Assembly (NCBI GenBank): GCA_965214945.1
Contig: OZ244029.1
Coordinates: 1,054,001-1,118,000 of the forward strand
Direction of reading: 5' to 3'
Length of the DNA stretch: 64,000 nucleotides
From: JAAXHB01 sp965214945
GTDB taxonomy: Bacteria > Actinomycetota > Acidimicrobiia > Acidimicrobiales > Aldehydirespiratoraceae
Positions within the stretch are counted from its first letter, which is position 1. The number at the start of each line of letters is the position of its first letter. A program made the position numbers and the translations under genes. The notes beneath the pieces are model-generated. The model worked only from the letters and a program-made list of their open reading frames with translations. It was not told where the DNA came from and did not search any database. Shown piece after piece: positions 1 through 7,284 of this stretch.

Positions 1-296
1 CCGAAGCCGATCAGGTCGGGCACAACCACCCGGTGGCCGGCCTCGACGAGCACGGGCATCATCCGCCTGTACAGGTATCCCCAGGTCGGCTCGCCGTGTA
101 GCAGCAGGATCGTCGCCGCGGCGGCGTCGGGCTCGGTGGCCCGCGACGGGCTGTCTACGACATAGGACATGCGCAGCCCGTCGATGTCGACGTAGCTGGG
201 TTCGTAAGGAAAATCTGCTACGGCAGCGAAGCGCTCGTCAGGCGTGCGCAGGTAGGACACGCCGCCGGGCGCAGTGCGGATCTCGGTCTCGGTCAT
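1..296 (-). CDS. Haloalkane dehalogenase, N-terminal part (cut by window edge)
   Basis: About 98 N-terminal residues are present; the rest lies before the window. The alpha/beta-hydrolase core strand is followed by HGEPTWGYLYRRMMPVL and then VVVPDLIGFG. This HGEPTW oxyanion-hole block plus an N-terminal TPDERFA...YV.I.GLRM.YV segment is typical of DhlA/DhmA-type haloalkane dehalogenases, which cleave carbon-halogen bonds by hydrolysis. The nucleophilic Asp and catalytic His would lie in the missing part, so activity cannot be judged. The ATG at 296 overlaps the stop of the upstream guanine deaminase gene (ATGA), which suggests translational coupling. An epoxide hydrolase is the main alternative, but the HGEPTW form favours a dehalogenase. 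Confidence 0.8.
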   Translation of the reverse strand, partial: MTETEIRTAPGGVSYLRTPDERFAAVADFPYEPSYVDIDGLRMSYVVDSPSRATEPDAAAATILLLHGEPTWGYLYRRMMPVLVEAGHRVVVPDLIGF

Positions 297-1639
297 CGTT
301 TGACGGTAACGCCGTTCACCCACACCCGGCTGATGTCGTCTGGGCTGGCCAGGCGCACGATCTTCTCGAAGATGCGGGCCTCGTCGTCGAGGTCGTCCCA
401 AAGTCGCATCGCGGTCCCCGGCCGGGTCGTGTCCACCGCTATGGCGTCGAAGCAGTACCCCGGCTCGAACCGCCCGACAGGTAGGCCGACCACCTCCGCG
501 CCCCCTGCTGTGGCCATCCAGAACGCCGTGGTGGTATCGATGCGTGATCCCGGCACGCCGCGGCGCTCCGGCGCCAGTGCCGGGCTGACGCCGTCTTCGA
601 GCAGGCGCGACACGGTCACTGCCTGATGACACTGGCCGAGTATGCTCGGGGTCGCGCCGCCAGATATGTCGGTGCCGAGCCCCGCCCGCACACGGGCTTC
701 GATCAGCCGTCGCACCGGCAGGACGGCGTTGGCGAAGTAGGCGTTCGAAAGCGGGCAGTGGGCCACGCCTGCGCGGTGCGAAGCGATCAGGTCCATGTCG
801 TCGCGGGTGACATGATCGGCGTGTGCCAGCACCGTGTGCTCTCGCAGCAGCCCGAGGCCTTCCAAGGCGGCTGTGTCTGTGGTTGAGAAGCGTTCGAGCG
901 AGTATGCGTGCTGCCAGTCCGATTCCGAGCAATGCGTCTGCACTCTCACCCCGGTGGCCGCGGCCAGCTCACCGAGGCCTTCGAGCAGGCCGTCGGTACA
1001 CGCGGGAGTGAACCGCGGCGTGATCACCGGAGCCACCAGCGGGCTGCCTATCGCGGCAATCTCCCGCACCGACTCGGCCGACGCGTCCACGCCGGCAGAA
1101 GCCGAGCAGTCGCGGTACCACTCCGGAGTGCCCTCAGGATGGTCCATCGCCACCCGGCCGACCAGGGCTCGCTGGCCGTGGCGGACGCAGGCGGAGGCCA
1201 GCGCCGTTGTGGCTTCGAGATGGTTCGACGAGAAGTACACGGCCGTGGTGGTGCCGTGTGCCAGCAGAGCGGGCACGAGATCGTTCCAGATGGCCGTTGC
1301 GAAACCGACATCGGCATAACGGGCCTCCAGAGGGAACGTGTAGTCGAACAACCAGCGCTCCAAAGGAAGATCGAGGCCGGTGCCGAGCTGCGGCCACTGC
1401 GGGGCATGGACGTGAAGGTCGATGAGGCCGGGCAGCAAGAATACCCCCGGATCGAGCACCACCGTCTCGTCTGCTTCAGTCAGCGCCCGCTCGGCAGCAG
1501 CGGCCCCGCCCGCTCTGTCTGCCCGGTCGTGGACCGCGGTGATGACCCCCTCGTCGTCCACCTCGACGACCGCCTCGGCCACCTCGAGCCGGTCGTGTGC
1601 CGGCGTTTGCATCACCACGCCGGACACGGCCAAGCTCAC
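293..1639 (-). CDS. guaD: Guanine deaminase (amidohydrolase superfamily)
   Basis: Predicted to convert guanine to xanthine plus ammonia with a zinc-dependent amidohydrolase barrel. The metal-binding HVH sits in DLHVHAPQWPQLG (about residues 76-78), followed by LDLPLERWLFDYTFPLE, which is diagnostic of GuaD. Further on are THCSESDW (metal His), LAHADH and the catalytic Asp in GLGTDISGG. I prefer the GTG at 1639 (448 aa), because the upstream extension to a TTG at 1714 is partly a copied piece of the neighbouring pcm 3' end (see the repeat at 1658-1752). Its stop overlaps the dehalogenase start. With the 8-oxoguanine-deaminase-like and xanthine-dehydrogenase-like genes upstream, it fits a purine breakdown locus. 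Confidence 0.9.
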   Translation of the reverse strand: MSLAVSGVVMQTPAHDRLEVAEAVVEVDDEGVITAVHDRADRAGGAAAAERALTEADETVVLDPGVFLLPGLIDLHVHAPQWPQLGTGLDLPLERWLFDYTFPLEARYADVGFATAIWNDLVPALLAHGTTTAVYFSSNHLEATTALASACVRHGQRALVGRVAMDHPEGTPEWYRDCSASAGVDASAESVREIAAIGSPLVAPVITPRFTPACTDGLLEGLGELAAATGVRVQTHCSESDWQHAYSLERFSTTDTAALEGLGLLREHTVLAHADHVTRDDMDLIASHRAGVAHCPLSNAYFANAVLPVRRLIEARVRAGLGTDISGGATPSILGQCHQAVTVSRLLEDGVSPALAPERRGVPGSRIDTTTAFWMATAGGAEVVGLPVGRFEPGYCFDAIAVDTTRPGTAMRLWDDLDDEARIFEKIVRLASPDDISRVWVNGVTVKR

Positions 1640-1657
1640 GCCACCACGCCTACTGCG

Positions 1658-1752
1658 GGAGAATCCTTGCTCGCCGATCACCTTGGACGAAATGTGAGAC
1701 AAGGCCACCTCCAAAGGACGCTAAATTAAGGAGAATCCGTGCTCGCCGATCA
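1658..1752. repeat. 23-bp direct repeat copying the pcm 3' end into the guaD leader
   Basis: The stretch at 1730-1752, which is the 3' coding end of pcm (residues IGEHGFS), recurs at 1658-1680 with 22 of 23 bases identical and a period of 72 bp. The downstream copy lies between the pcm stop and the guaD start, where it would read IGEQGFS if translation began at the far-upstream TTG. Confidence 0.85.
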
Positions 1753-2392
1753 GGGGCACGAAACGCACCGGCATCAGCCGTTCCTCAACTACCGCCTCGG
1801 CAGACCAGGGCGTGTGCTGCAGGTCGGCGCTGCGGGTGTAGCGCATCAGATGCTGGCTGCGGTGCCGCCTGCCGACTGGCATCACCAGCCGGCCCCCCGG
1901 CGTGAGCTGCTCAATCAACGGCTGCGGAGGCGCCGGACCGGCCGCAGTGACAACGATGGCGTCATAGGGCGCCGTCTCAGGCCAACCGAGTGTGCCGTCG
2001 CCCAACACAACGGCCACATCGTCGTAGCCGGCGCCCGCCAACGCCGACCGGGCCTTCTTCGCCAGTGGCTCCAGCCGCTCGACGGTGACGACACGGCCTG
2101 AGAGTTCCCGCAGAACAGCTGCTCCGTAGCCCGAGCCGGCGCCGATCTCGAGCACTCGGTTGCCGGGGCTGATGCGGGCGGCCTCGGCCATCAGCGCAAC
2201 CATCGCGGGCTGGCTGATGGTCTGGCCCTTGCCTATGGGCAGGGGCCCGTCGTAGAAAGCCCGCGGGGCCAGGGTCTCGGGCACGAACCGCTGGCGCGGC
2301 ACCCGCCCGAGAGCGGCCAGCACCTCGGCATCGCGCACTCCGTGGCGTTTTGCTTGCTTCACCAGCCGTTGGAGTGGGTCGTTCCGACACAC
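1721..2392 (-). CDS. pcm: Protein-L-isoaspartate O-methyltransferase
   Basis: This cytoplasmic S-adenosylmethionine-dependent enzyme methylates isoaspartyl residues in aged proteins so that they can be repaired. The 223-aa length suits the family. RFVP, the GKGQTISQP substrate-side block (about 54-62) and the SAM-binding VLEIGAGSGYGAAVL (about 80-94) are all present, followed by GGRLVMPVG. The start is GTG at 2392, 11 bases after the stop of the threonine aldolase gene, so the two are probably co-transcribed. The family often methylates protein L-isoaspartate but includes other small-molecule methyltransferases; the motifs here are the standard ones. Its last codons are duplicated in the downstream spacer. 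Confidence 0.92.
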   Translation of the reverse strand: MCRNDPLQRLVKQAKRHGVRDAEVLAALGRVPRQRFVPETLAPRAFYDGPLPIGKGQTISQPAMVALMAEAARISPGNRVLEIGAGSGYGAAVLRELSGRVVTVERLEPLAKKARSALAGAGYDDVAVVLGDGTLGWPETAPYDAIVVTAAGPAPPQPLIEQLTPGGRLVMPVGRRHRSQHLMRYTRSADLQHTPWSAEAVVEERLMPVRFVPLIGEHGFSLI

Positions 2393-2403
2393 GCCTCAGA
2401 AAC

Positions 2404-3456
2404 TCAGATCGAACGCTCTCGACCAGCTCGGCCGAGCAGTTCGGCGAAGGCGTCGATCACCGTTTCGACGTCGCTTGCCGTGACGTCCAGATGGGTTACG
2501 AGCCGGGCGCTTGGGCCGTACCAGCTGGTGGTGATGCCCCACCGGGCAAGCTCGGCACCGAGGCCGGCCGGGTCATCGGCGGTGTGAACTCCGGCTGCGG
2601 TCTCGTCGAGGCGAATGAACACCATGTTCGTGGCACAGGATTCGATCTTCACGCCCTCCAGCGAGTCCAGGCCGTCGGCGAGCCGCGCCGCGTTGGCATG
2701 GTCGTCGGTCAGCCGGTCGATGTTGTGCTCCAGCGCGTAAAGCCCAGCGGCCGCCACCACTCCAGCCTGCCGCAGACCGCCGCCGAGCATCTTGCGCCAC
2801 TTGCGAGCCTCGTCGATCAACGCCTGCGAGCCCGCGAGCACCGACCCTATGGGCGCGCCCAGTCCTTTCGAAAGGCAAACCGACACCGTGTCGAACGGCT
2901 CGGCCACCGTTGCCGGTGCCACGTCCAGCGCCGCTGAGGCGTTCCACAGGCGGGCGCCGTCGAGATGGTGACCCAAGCCGTGGCGGCTGCACAGCTCTGC
3001 GGCCGCGGCCATCTGCTTCAGATTCAGCACTCGGCCGTCGTTGGTGTTCTCCAGACACAGCAGCCGGGTGCGGGCGAAATGGTAGTCGTCGGTCTTGATC
3101 GCGGCTTCCGCCGCCGCGAGATCAATCATCCCGTCGCTCAGCGTCGGAACGGGCTGAGGCTGGATCGAGCCCAGCACCGCTCCGCCGCCGCCCTCGTATA
3201 TGTAGGTATGAGCGCGGTGGCCGACGATGTACTCATCACCGCGCCCGCAGTGCGCGAGCAGCGCGCACAGGTTGCCCTGTGTGCCGCTGGTTACAAACAG
3301 GCCGGCCTGCTTGCCCAGCAGGCGAGCGACGACGGCTTCGAGCTCGTTGACTGTTGGGTCCTCGCCGTAAACGTCGTCGCCGACCGCCGCGGCGCTCATC
3401 GCCTCGCGCATCGGTGCCGACGGCCGCGTTACGGTGTCGGACCGTAGATCGATCAC
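2404..3456 (-). CDS. ltaE: Low-specificity L-threonine aldolase
   Basis: This PLP-dependent enzyme of fold type I cleaves threonine and allo-threonine to glycine and acetaldehyde. The N-terminus MIDLRSDTVTRPS and the block VGDDVYGEDPTV are hallmarks of the family. The PLP-binding Asp is in HLDGARLWNA (about D166) and the Schiff-base lysine is in VSVCLSKGLGAPIG (about K197). The length of 350 aa is normal. It lies immediately upstream of pcm on the same strand, and a strong inverted repeat sits in the spacer on its 5' side. Confidence 0.95.
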   Translation of the reverse strand: MIDLRSDTVTRPSAPMREAMSAAAVGDDVYGEDPTVNELEAVVARLLGKQAGLFVTSGTQGNLCALLAHCGRGDEYIVGHRAHTYIYEGGGGAVLGSIQPQPVPTLSDGMIDLAAAEAAIKTDDYHFARTRLLCLENTNDGRVLNLKQMAAAAELCSRHGLGHHLDGARLWNASAALDVAPATVAEPFDTVSVCLSKGLGAPIGSVLAGSQALIDEARKWRKMLGGGLRQAGVVAAAGLYALEHNIDRLTDDHANAARLADGLDSLEGVKIESCATNMVFIRLDETAAGVHTADDPAGLGAELARWGITTSWYGPSARLVTHLDVTASDVETVIDAFAELLGRAGRERSI

Positions 3457-3505
3457 CCGGCCAGGCTACGCCCTGTCATCCCGCACGCTGCCGCCGGGCC
3501 GGTTG

Positions 3506-3537
3506 CCTACAGGCGCCTCGGGCAGGGCGCCTGTAGG
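3506..3537. terminator. Perfect 12-bp inverted repeat after the YczE-like gene
   Basis: Arms at 3506-3517 and 3526-3537 are perfect complements (CCTACAGGCGCC) around an 8-nt loop, in the short spacer between the stop of the YczE-like gene and the start of ltaE. There is no T-tract, so it could be a factor-assisted terminator, an mRNA-stabilising hairpin or a REP-like element. Confidence 0.55.
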
Positions 3538-3548
3538 GTTGCGCGGGA

Positions 3549-4196
3549 TCAGCCGCGCTCGAAGTCTCGGGGCCCGCCTTGGCTGGTGGCGTTGAAGACG
3601 TCAGTCCAGCGTGTGCTTATCTCAGGCTTGGCAAACAGCGGCACGCAGACGTGAACGGCGGGGCCGATCACGACCAGCCAGTACAAGGTGCCCCAGCCGA
3701 CTTTGCCGCCCAGCAAGGCGCCGATCAGCAGCGGGATAGCCTCGATGATGAATCGGGCCAGCCACAGCGGGACGCCGCGGCGGTTCATGGCGGTCATCAC
3801 ACCGTCGCGGGGGCCAGGGCCGAGCCTCACCCCGAGGTACAGCCCCGTGCCGAGCGCTACCATCAGCGGCCCCGCCAGCGTGAGCATCATCCGCCACGCC
3901 ATTGCGTCGGGCGTGTCGACTGCCAGCAGTGTCAGGTCGATCGTGACGCCGATCACCACGATGTTGATCAGCGTGCCCAGACCCAGGGGCTCGCGTGCCC
4001 ACATCAGGCTCGTGACCAGCGCTGCGCCGGTGAGGATCGAGACGTTGCCGATGGTCAGCGGCGTGTGCAGCGAAACTCCCTCGTGGAACACCGTCCACGG
4101 GCCTTCTCCGTAACGGCCGCGCACCGTCACGGCCAGCCCGGCCCCGAAGACCACCAAGCCGATGAATATCTGCGGCATCCTGCGCCACAGCGTCAC
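3549..4196 (-). CDS. YczE/YitT-like integral membrane protein
   Basis: A 215-aa polytopic protein with about five hydrophobic segments, starting IFIGLVVFGAGLAVTVRG. The pattern 'GxGPWTVFHEGVS...LTIGNVSILTGAAL' followed by 'LGLGTLINIVVIGVTIDL' matches the YczE/YyaS-type membrane proteins, whose transport role is not established. I chose GTG 4196, which has AGAGG just upstream, over an ATG at 4334, because the longer form is Arg/Pro-rich and overlaps the preceding phosphoribosyltransferase by more than 100 bases. It sits between purine-related genes, so export or uptake of a base is possible; that is speculation from position only. Confidence 0.75.
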   Translation of the reverse strand: MTLWRRMPQIFIGLVVFGAGLAVTVRGRYGEGPWTVFHEGVSLHTPLTIGNVSILTGAALVTSLMWAREPLGLGTLINIVVIGVTIDLTLLAVDTPDAMAWRMMLTLAGPLMVALGTGLYLGVRLGPGPRDGVMTAMNRRGVPLWLARFIIEAIPLLIGALLGGKVGWGTLYWLVVIGPAVHVCVPLFAKPEISTRWTDVFNATSQGGPRDFERG

Positions 4197-4225
4197 CGCC
4201 TCTGAACGCGACCGGCGGCCTCCTC

Positions 4226-4807
4226 TTATGCGTCTAATACCTTGTGGGGGGCGTCTTTGAGGCTTACGACCGGGGGGTCGGTCGACCATGGGAAGTTGAT
4301 CCACAGGCTGGTGCGCTTCCAGACGTATTCGCACCTGACAGTGGAGTGGGGCTTCTCATATAGCACCGCGGAGCGCACTTCGCCGACCTGTTCGATGCAA
4401 GTGTCCCGCACGAGTCTCAGGGTGCGGCCGGTGTCGGCCACGTCGTCGGCTATCAGCACCTTCGACTGGCGCAGGTCGACCAGGTCGAGGTACGGCGGCA
4501 GTACCACCGGCACCGGAAGGCGTTCGCCGACGCCTGTGTAGTACTCGCAATTCATGACGTAGAGGTTCTTCACCGACAGGGCGTATCCCAGCGATCCGGC
4601 GCAGAACAGCCCGCCGCGAGCGATCGCCAGGATCGTCTGGGGGCGGTACCCGTCGGCGGCGACCATCTCAGCGAGCTCGCGCACGGCTCGCCCGTACAAC
4701 GGCCAGCTCATCTCTTCACGTTGTTCTACGGCACCCATGGCGGTGCTGCCTTCCTTGAGTAGGGGTCGGAGCTGGGGGTCGGGGCGCGTCGGACGCTGGG
4801 CTGTCAT
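4226..4807 (-). CDS. Purine-type phosphoribosyltransferase
   Basis: A 193-aa type I phosphoribosyltransferase, which transfers ribose-5-phosphate from PRPP to a base. The PRPP loop is VLIADDVADTGRTL (about 117-130), and an upstream IARGGL block contributes the PPi loop. It most resembles the compact xanthine/guanine/hypoxanthine type. Its ATG at 4807 overlaps the stop of the preceding 8-oxoguanine-deaminase-like gene (ATGA). A second ATG at 4738 with AAGGAAGG upstream gives a 170-aa form and could be the real start. In this setting it would recover xanthine or guanine released in the same pathway; the base specificity is inferred. Confidence 0.82.
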   Translation of the reverse strand: MTAQRPTRPDPQLRPLLKEGSTAMGAVEQREEMSWPLYGRAVRELAEMVAADGYRPQTILAIARGGLFCAGSLGYALSVKNLYVMNCEYYTGVGERLPVPVVLPPYLDLVDLRQSKVLIADDVADTGRTLRLVRDTCIEQVGEVRSAVLYEKPHSTVRCEYVWKRTSLWINFPWSTDPPVVSLKDAPHKVLDA

Positions 4808-6183
4808 CGGCTGCGCTGCATGGCCTCAGAAATGCGGCGATGGTCACGCAGCATCGCTTCGGCGTTGTCGGCGACCAGGCAGCCGTCTTTCACGATCATC
4901 CGTCCCGCCACGATCGTGTGGTGCGCCGAGACCGGGCCGCACCGCAGCCATGCCTCCACAGCGTCAGAGTGCGCGCCGGCGAAAGCCGGCCCGTCGAGGC
5001 GCCACACAGCGATGTCGCCGCACGCTCCGGGCGAAAGTTCGCCGATCTCGCCGGAGCGCCCCAGGCACGCAGCGCCGCCGCGTGTAGCAAGTTCGAGCGC
5101 GTCGCGGGCGGTGAAGAAGCCGCCCTGCCGCCTGGCTAGCCCGTCGCGCAGCCGTCCCAGGAGCATGGCGTTGCGGGCCTCAGTCCACATCGATCCCGAG
5201 TCTGCCGAAGCGGAGCCGTCCACGCCTAAGCCCACCGGCACGCCCGCGGCCCGCAACTCGCGCACCGGCGCCATTCCGGCCCCCAGGATCATGTTGGAGC
5301 TGGGGCAGTGGGACACGCCAGTGCCCCAGCGGCCCAACCGGGTGATTTCGCTGGCGTTGGGCTGCACGCCGTGCGCGATCCAGGCCCGGTCGCTGCCCCA
5401 GCCGCAATGCTCGAAGTAGTCCACCGGGCGCATCCCGAGCTTGTTGACGCAGAAGTCGTCCTCGGCGGTGTCTTCGGCCAGATGCGTGTGCAGGCGCACA
5501 TCGAGCCGCTCGGCCAGCTCCGCAGTGGCTGTCATCAGCCTGGTCGACACCGAGATCGGCGAGCACGGCGCCAGCGCGATTTGGACCATGGATGTCGGCG
5601 ACGGGTCGTGGTGAGCGGCGACCAGCCGCTCGGACTCGGCCAGGATCACATCGTCGGTCTGCACCAGGTGGTCGGGAGGCAGGGCGCCGTCCTTGACGCT
5701 TAGCGACATCGATCCCCGGGTGGCATGAAAACGCACGCCCAAGTCGACCGCAGCCGCGATCTCTGCCGCAATCAGGTCGCCAGCGCCCACGGGGTGTACG
5801 TAGAGGTGGTCGGTGCTGGTGGTGCATCCGCTCAGGGCCAGCTCGGCCAGGCCCACCCAGGCCGACACGTGGGCAGCCTCCTCGTCGAGGCGGGCCCACA
5901 GCGGGTACAGGGTGCACAGCCAGTCCAGCAGGCTGCCGTCGAGGGCCGGGAGGTAGGCCCGGGTGAGGTTCTGGTAGAGATGATGATGAGAGTTGACCAG
6001 ACCCGGCGTCACCAGGCAACCATCGGCGTTGATGACGCTGCTCGCGCCGCCCGGCTCCGAACCGGGCGGTCCCACGCCGGAGATCATCCCCGCCGTAACC
6101 GCTACCCAGCCCCCCGGTATCTCCGTGCGGGCGTCGTCTACGGTGGCCACCAGACGAGCATCGCGAACCAACAGGTCGGTCAT
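4804..6183 (-). CDS. 8-oxoguanine deaminase-like amidohydrolase
   Basis: A 459-aa member of the AtzB/TrzN/8-oxoguanine deaminase branch of the amidohydrolase superfamily. The HxH pair is in NSHHHLYQNLTRAY (about H66/H68), with further metal ligands in THLAED and HGVQP and the catalytic Asp in GLGVDGSASAD. SPISVSTRLM and DYFEHCGW are typical of the 8-oxoguanine deaminase subgroup, which makes urate from oxidised guanine. Chloro-s-triazine or other aminopurine hydrolysis is the alternative activity. The stop overlaps the phosphoribosyltransferase start. Another gene of the superfamily (ssnA-like) lies 1.1 kb upstream, which supports a purine-related role. Confidence 0.85.
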   Translation of the reverse strand: MTDLLVRDARLVATVDDARTEIPGGWVAVTAGMISGVGPPGSEPGGASSVINADGCLVTPGLVNSHHHLYQNLTRAYLPALDGSLLDWLCTLYPLWARLDEEAAHVSAWVGLAELALSGCTTSTDHLYVHPVGAGDLIAAEIAAAVDLGVRFHATRGSMSLSVKDGALPPDHLVQTDDVILAESERLVAAHHDPSPTSMVQIALAPCSPISVSTRLMTATAELAERLDVRLHTHLAEDTAEDDFCVNKLGMRPVDYFEHCGWGSDRAWIAHGVQPNASEITRLGRWGTGVSHCPSSNMILGAGMAPVRELRAAGVPVGLGVDGSASADSGSMWTEARNAMLLGRLRDGLARRQGGFFTARDALELATRGGAACLGRSGEIGELSPGACGDIAVWRLDGPAFAGAHSDAVEAWLRCGPVSAHHTIVAGRMIVKDGCLVADNAEAMLRDHRRISEAMQRSR

Positions 6184-6264
6184 AGGATCTGGGCGTCGCC
6201 CGATAACAAGATCGTCATGACCGGCAGCTCGGTCATGTGGGAACCGTCGGCCAGCCGTGTGGCG

Positions 6265-7284
6265 TCAGCCGTCCCAGTCGGCGAACGCATCGATCATCAT
6301 CCGAGGGTCGGGGCCCAGCGGATACAAGATCGGCGTGGTGCAGCCGTTGTCGATGTAATGGCGCACCTTGGCCCGGCACTCGTCCACCGTGCCGGCCGCG
6401 CACAGCATTTGAACCACCTCATCGGGAACCAGCTTCGACGCCGCGGTGACCTGCTCGTGGGTGGCGGGCCAGCCGAGCACGGAGTTCACGTCGTCGAGAA
6501 GCGCTGACGGAACTCCGGACGCCTTCATGATGTGCGGCTGCTGGCCCAGATACTGCGTCACCAGCATCCGGGCGCCATCCAGTGCCTCGATGCGGTCAGC
6601 TTCGGAGTCGCCCGACGCCACTGAGCACACAATCAGCTGCGGCCTGTCGAGGTCGTCCACCGTGCGGCCCACTCTCGCTGCGCCCTCTGCCAGTGCCACC
6701 ATCGCTCGCTCGTTGTACTGTGGCGAAACCAGATAGTTGAACACCACCCCGTCGGCGATCTCGCCTGTGAGCGCCATCATCTTCATGCCGGTGGCGCCGA
6801 TGTAGATAGGCACGTCCTTAGGACGGCGCTCCTGCAGCACGTAGTCGAGTTCCACACCGTCGAACTGCACGAACTCGCCGGAAAAGGTGACGGCCTCGTC
6901 GTTGAGCAGCGACCGGCACGCCTCGACGATCTCTCGCATCGCCTTGAGAGGCCGCACCCGGCGCACCCCCACTTTGGAGGCCAGCGGCTCCCACCAGGCG
7001 CCGACGCCCATAATGATGCGGCCCGGTGCCAGGTCGTCGAGAGTGGAGAAGGTAGACGCCAGCCGGGCCGGGTTGCGGGTCCAGCAGTCCACTACGCCGC
7101 TGCCCACCTTCATCTGTTCGGTGGCCGCAGCGAAGGCCGCCATCGGCACCACCGCGTCGCGCACCAGGCGAGAGTCAGCCTGCCACACCGCGTCGAAGCC
7201 CTTGGCCTCGGCGTAGCGCACATGCTCGATGTTGTCGCTGATCGGGTGCGCGTCCTGAACGTACAGCGCAACGGGCTGGGCCAT
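6265..7284 (-). CDS. Luciferase-like (LLM class) F420/flavin-dependent oxidoreductase
   Basis: A 339-aa TIM-barrel protein of the bacterial luciferase-like superfamily. It shows AEAKGFDAVWQADSRL near the N-terminus, GVVDCWTRNPARLA, the GRIIMGVGAWWEPLA block and VPIYIGATGMKMMALTGEIADG, all usual in actinobacterial F420-dependent members of the methylene-H4MPT reductase-like type. The substrate is unknown. The ATG at 7284 shares one base with the stop of the ssnA-like gene (TGATG), so it is likely translated from the same message as the purine genes. I cannot tell from sequence whether it uses F420 or FMN. Confidence 0.85.
   Translation of the reverse strand: MAQPVALYVQDAHPISDNIEHVRYAEAKGFDAVWQADSRLVRDAVVPMAAFAAATEQMKVGSGVVDCWTRNPARLASTFSTLDDLAPGRIIMGVGAWWEPLASKVGVRRVRPLKAMREIVEACRSLLNDEAVTFSGEFVQFDGVELDYVLQERRPKDVPIYIGATGMKMMALTGEIADGVVFNYLVSPQYNERAMVALAEGAARVGRTVDDLDRPQLIVCSVASGDSEADRIEALDGARMLVTQYLGQQPHIMKASGVPSALLDDVNSVLGWPATHEQVTAASKLVPDEVVQMLCAAGTVDECRAKVRHYIDNGCTTPILYPLGPDPRMMIDAFADWDG

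Noticed and set aside
908..1729. A 273-codon plus-strand frame opposite guaD
   Set aside because: Composition is Arg/Gly/His-rich with no recognisable family; guaD on the other strand is certain.
6216..6237. 8-bp inverted repeat CATGACCG/CGGTCATG as an operator for the amidohydrolase gene
   Set aside because: Short and within an operon-like spacer; not distinguishable from chance without comparison.
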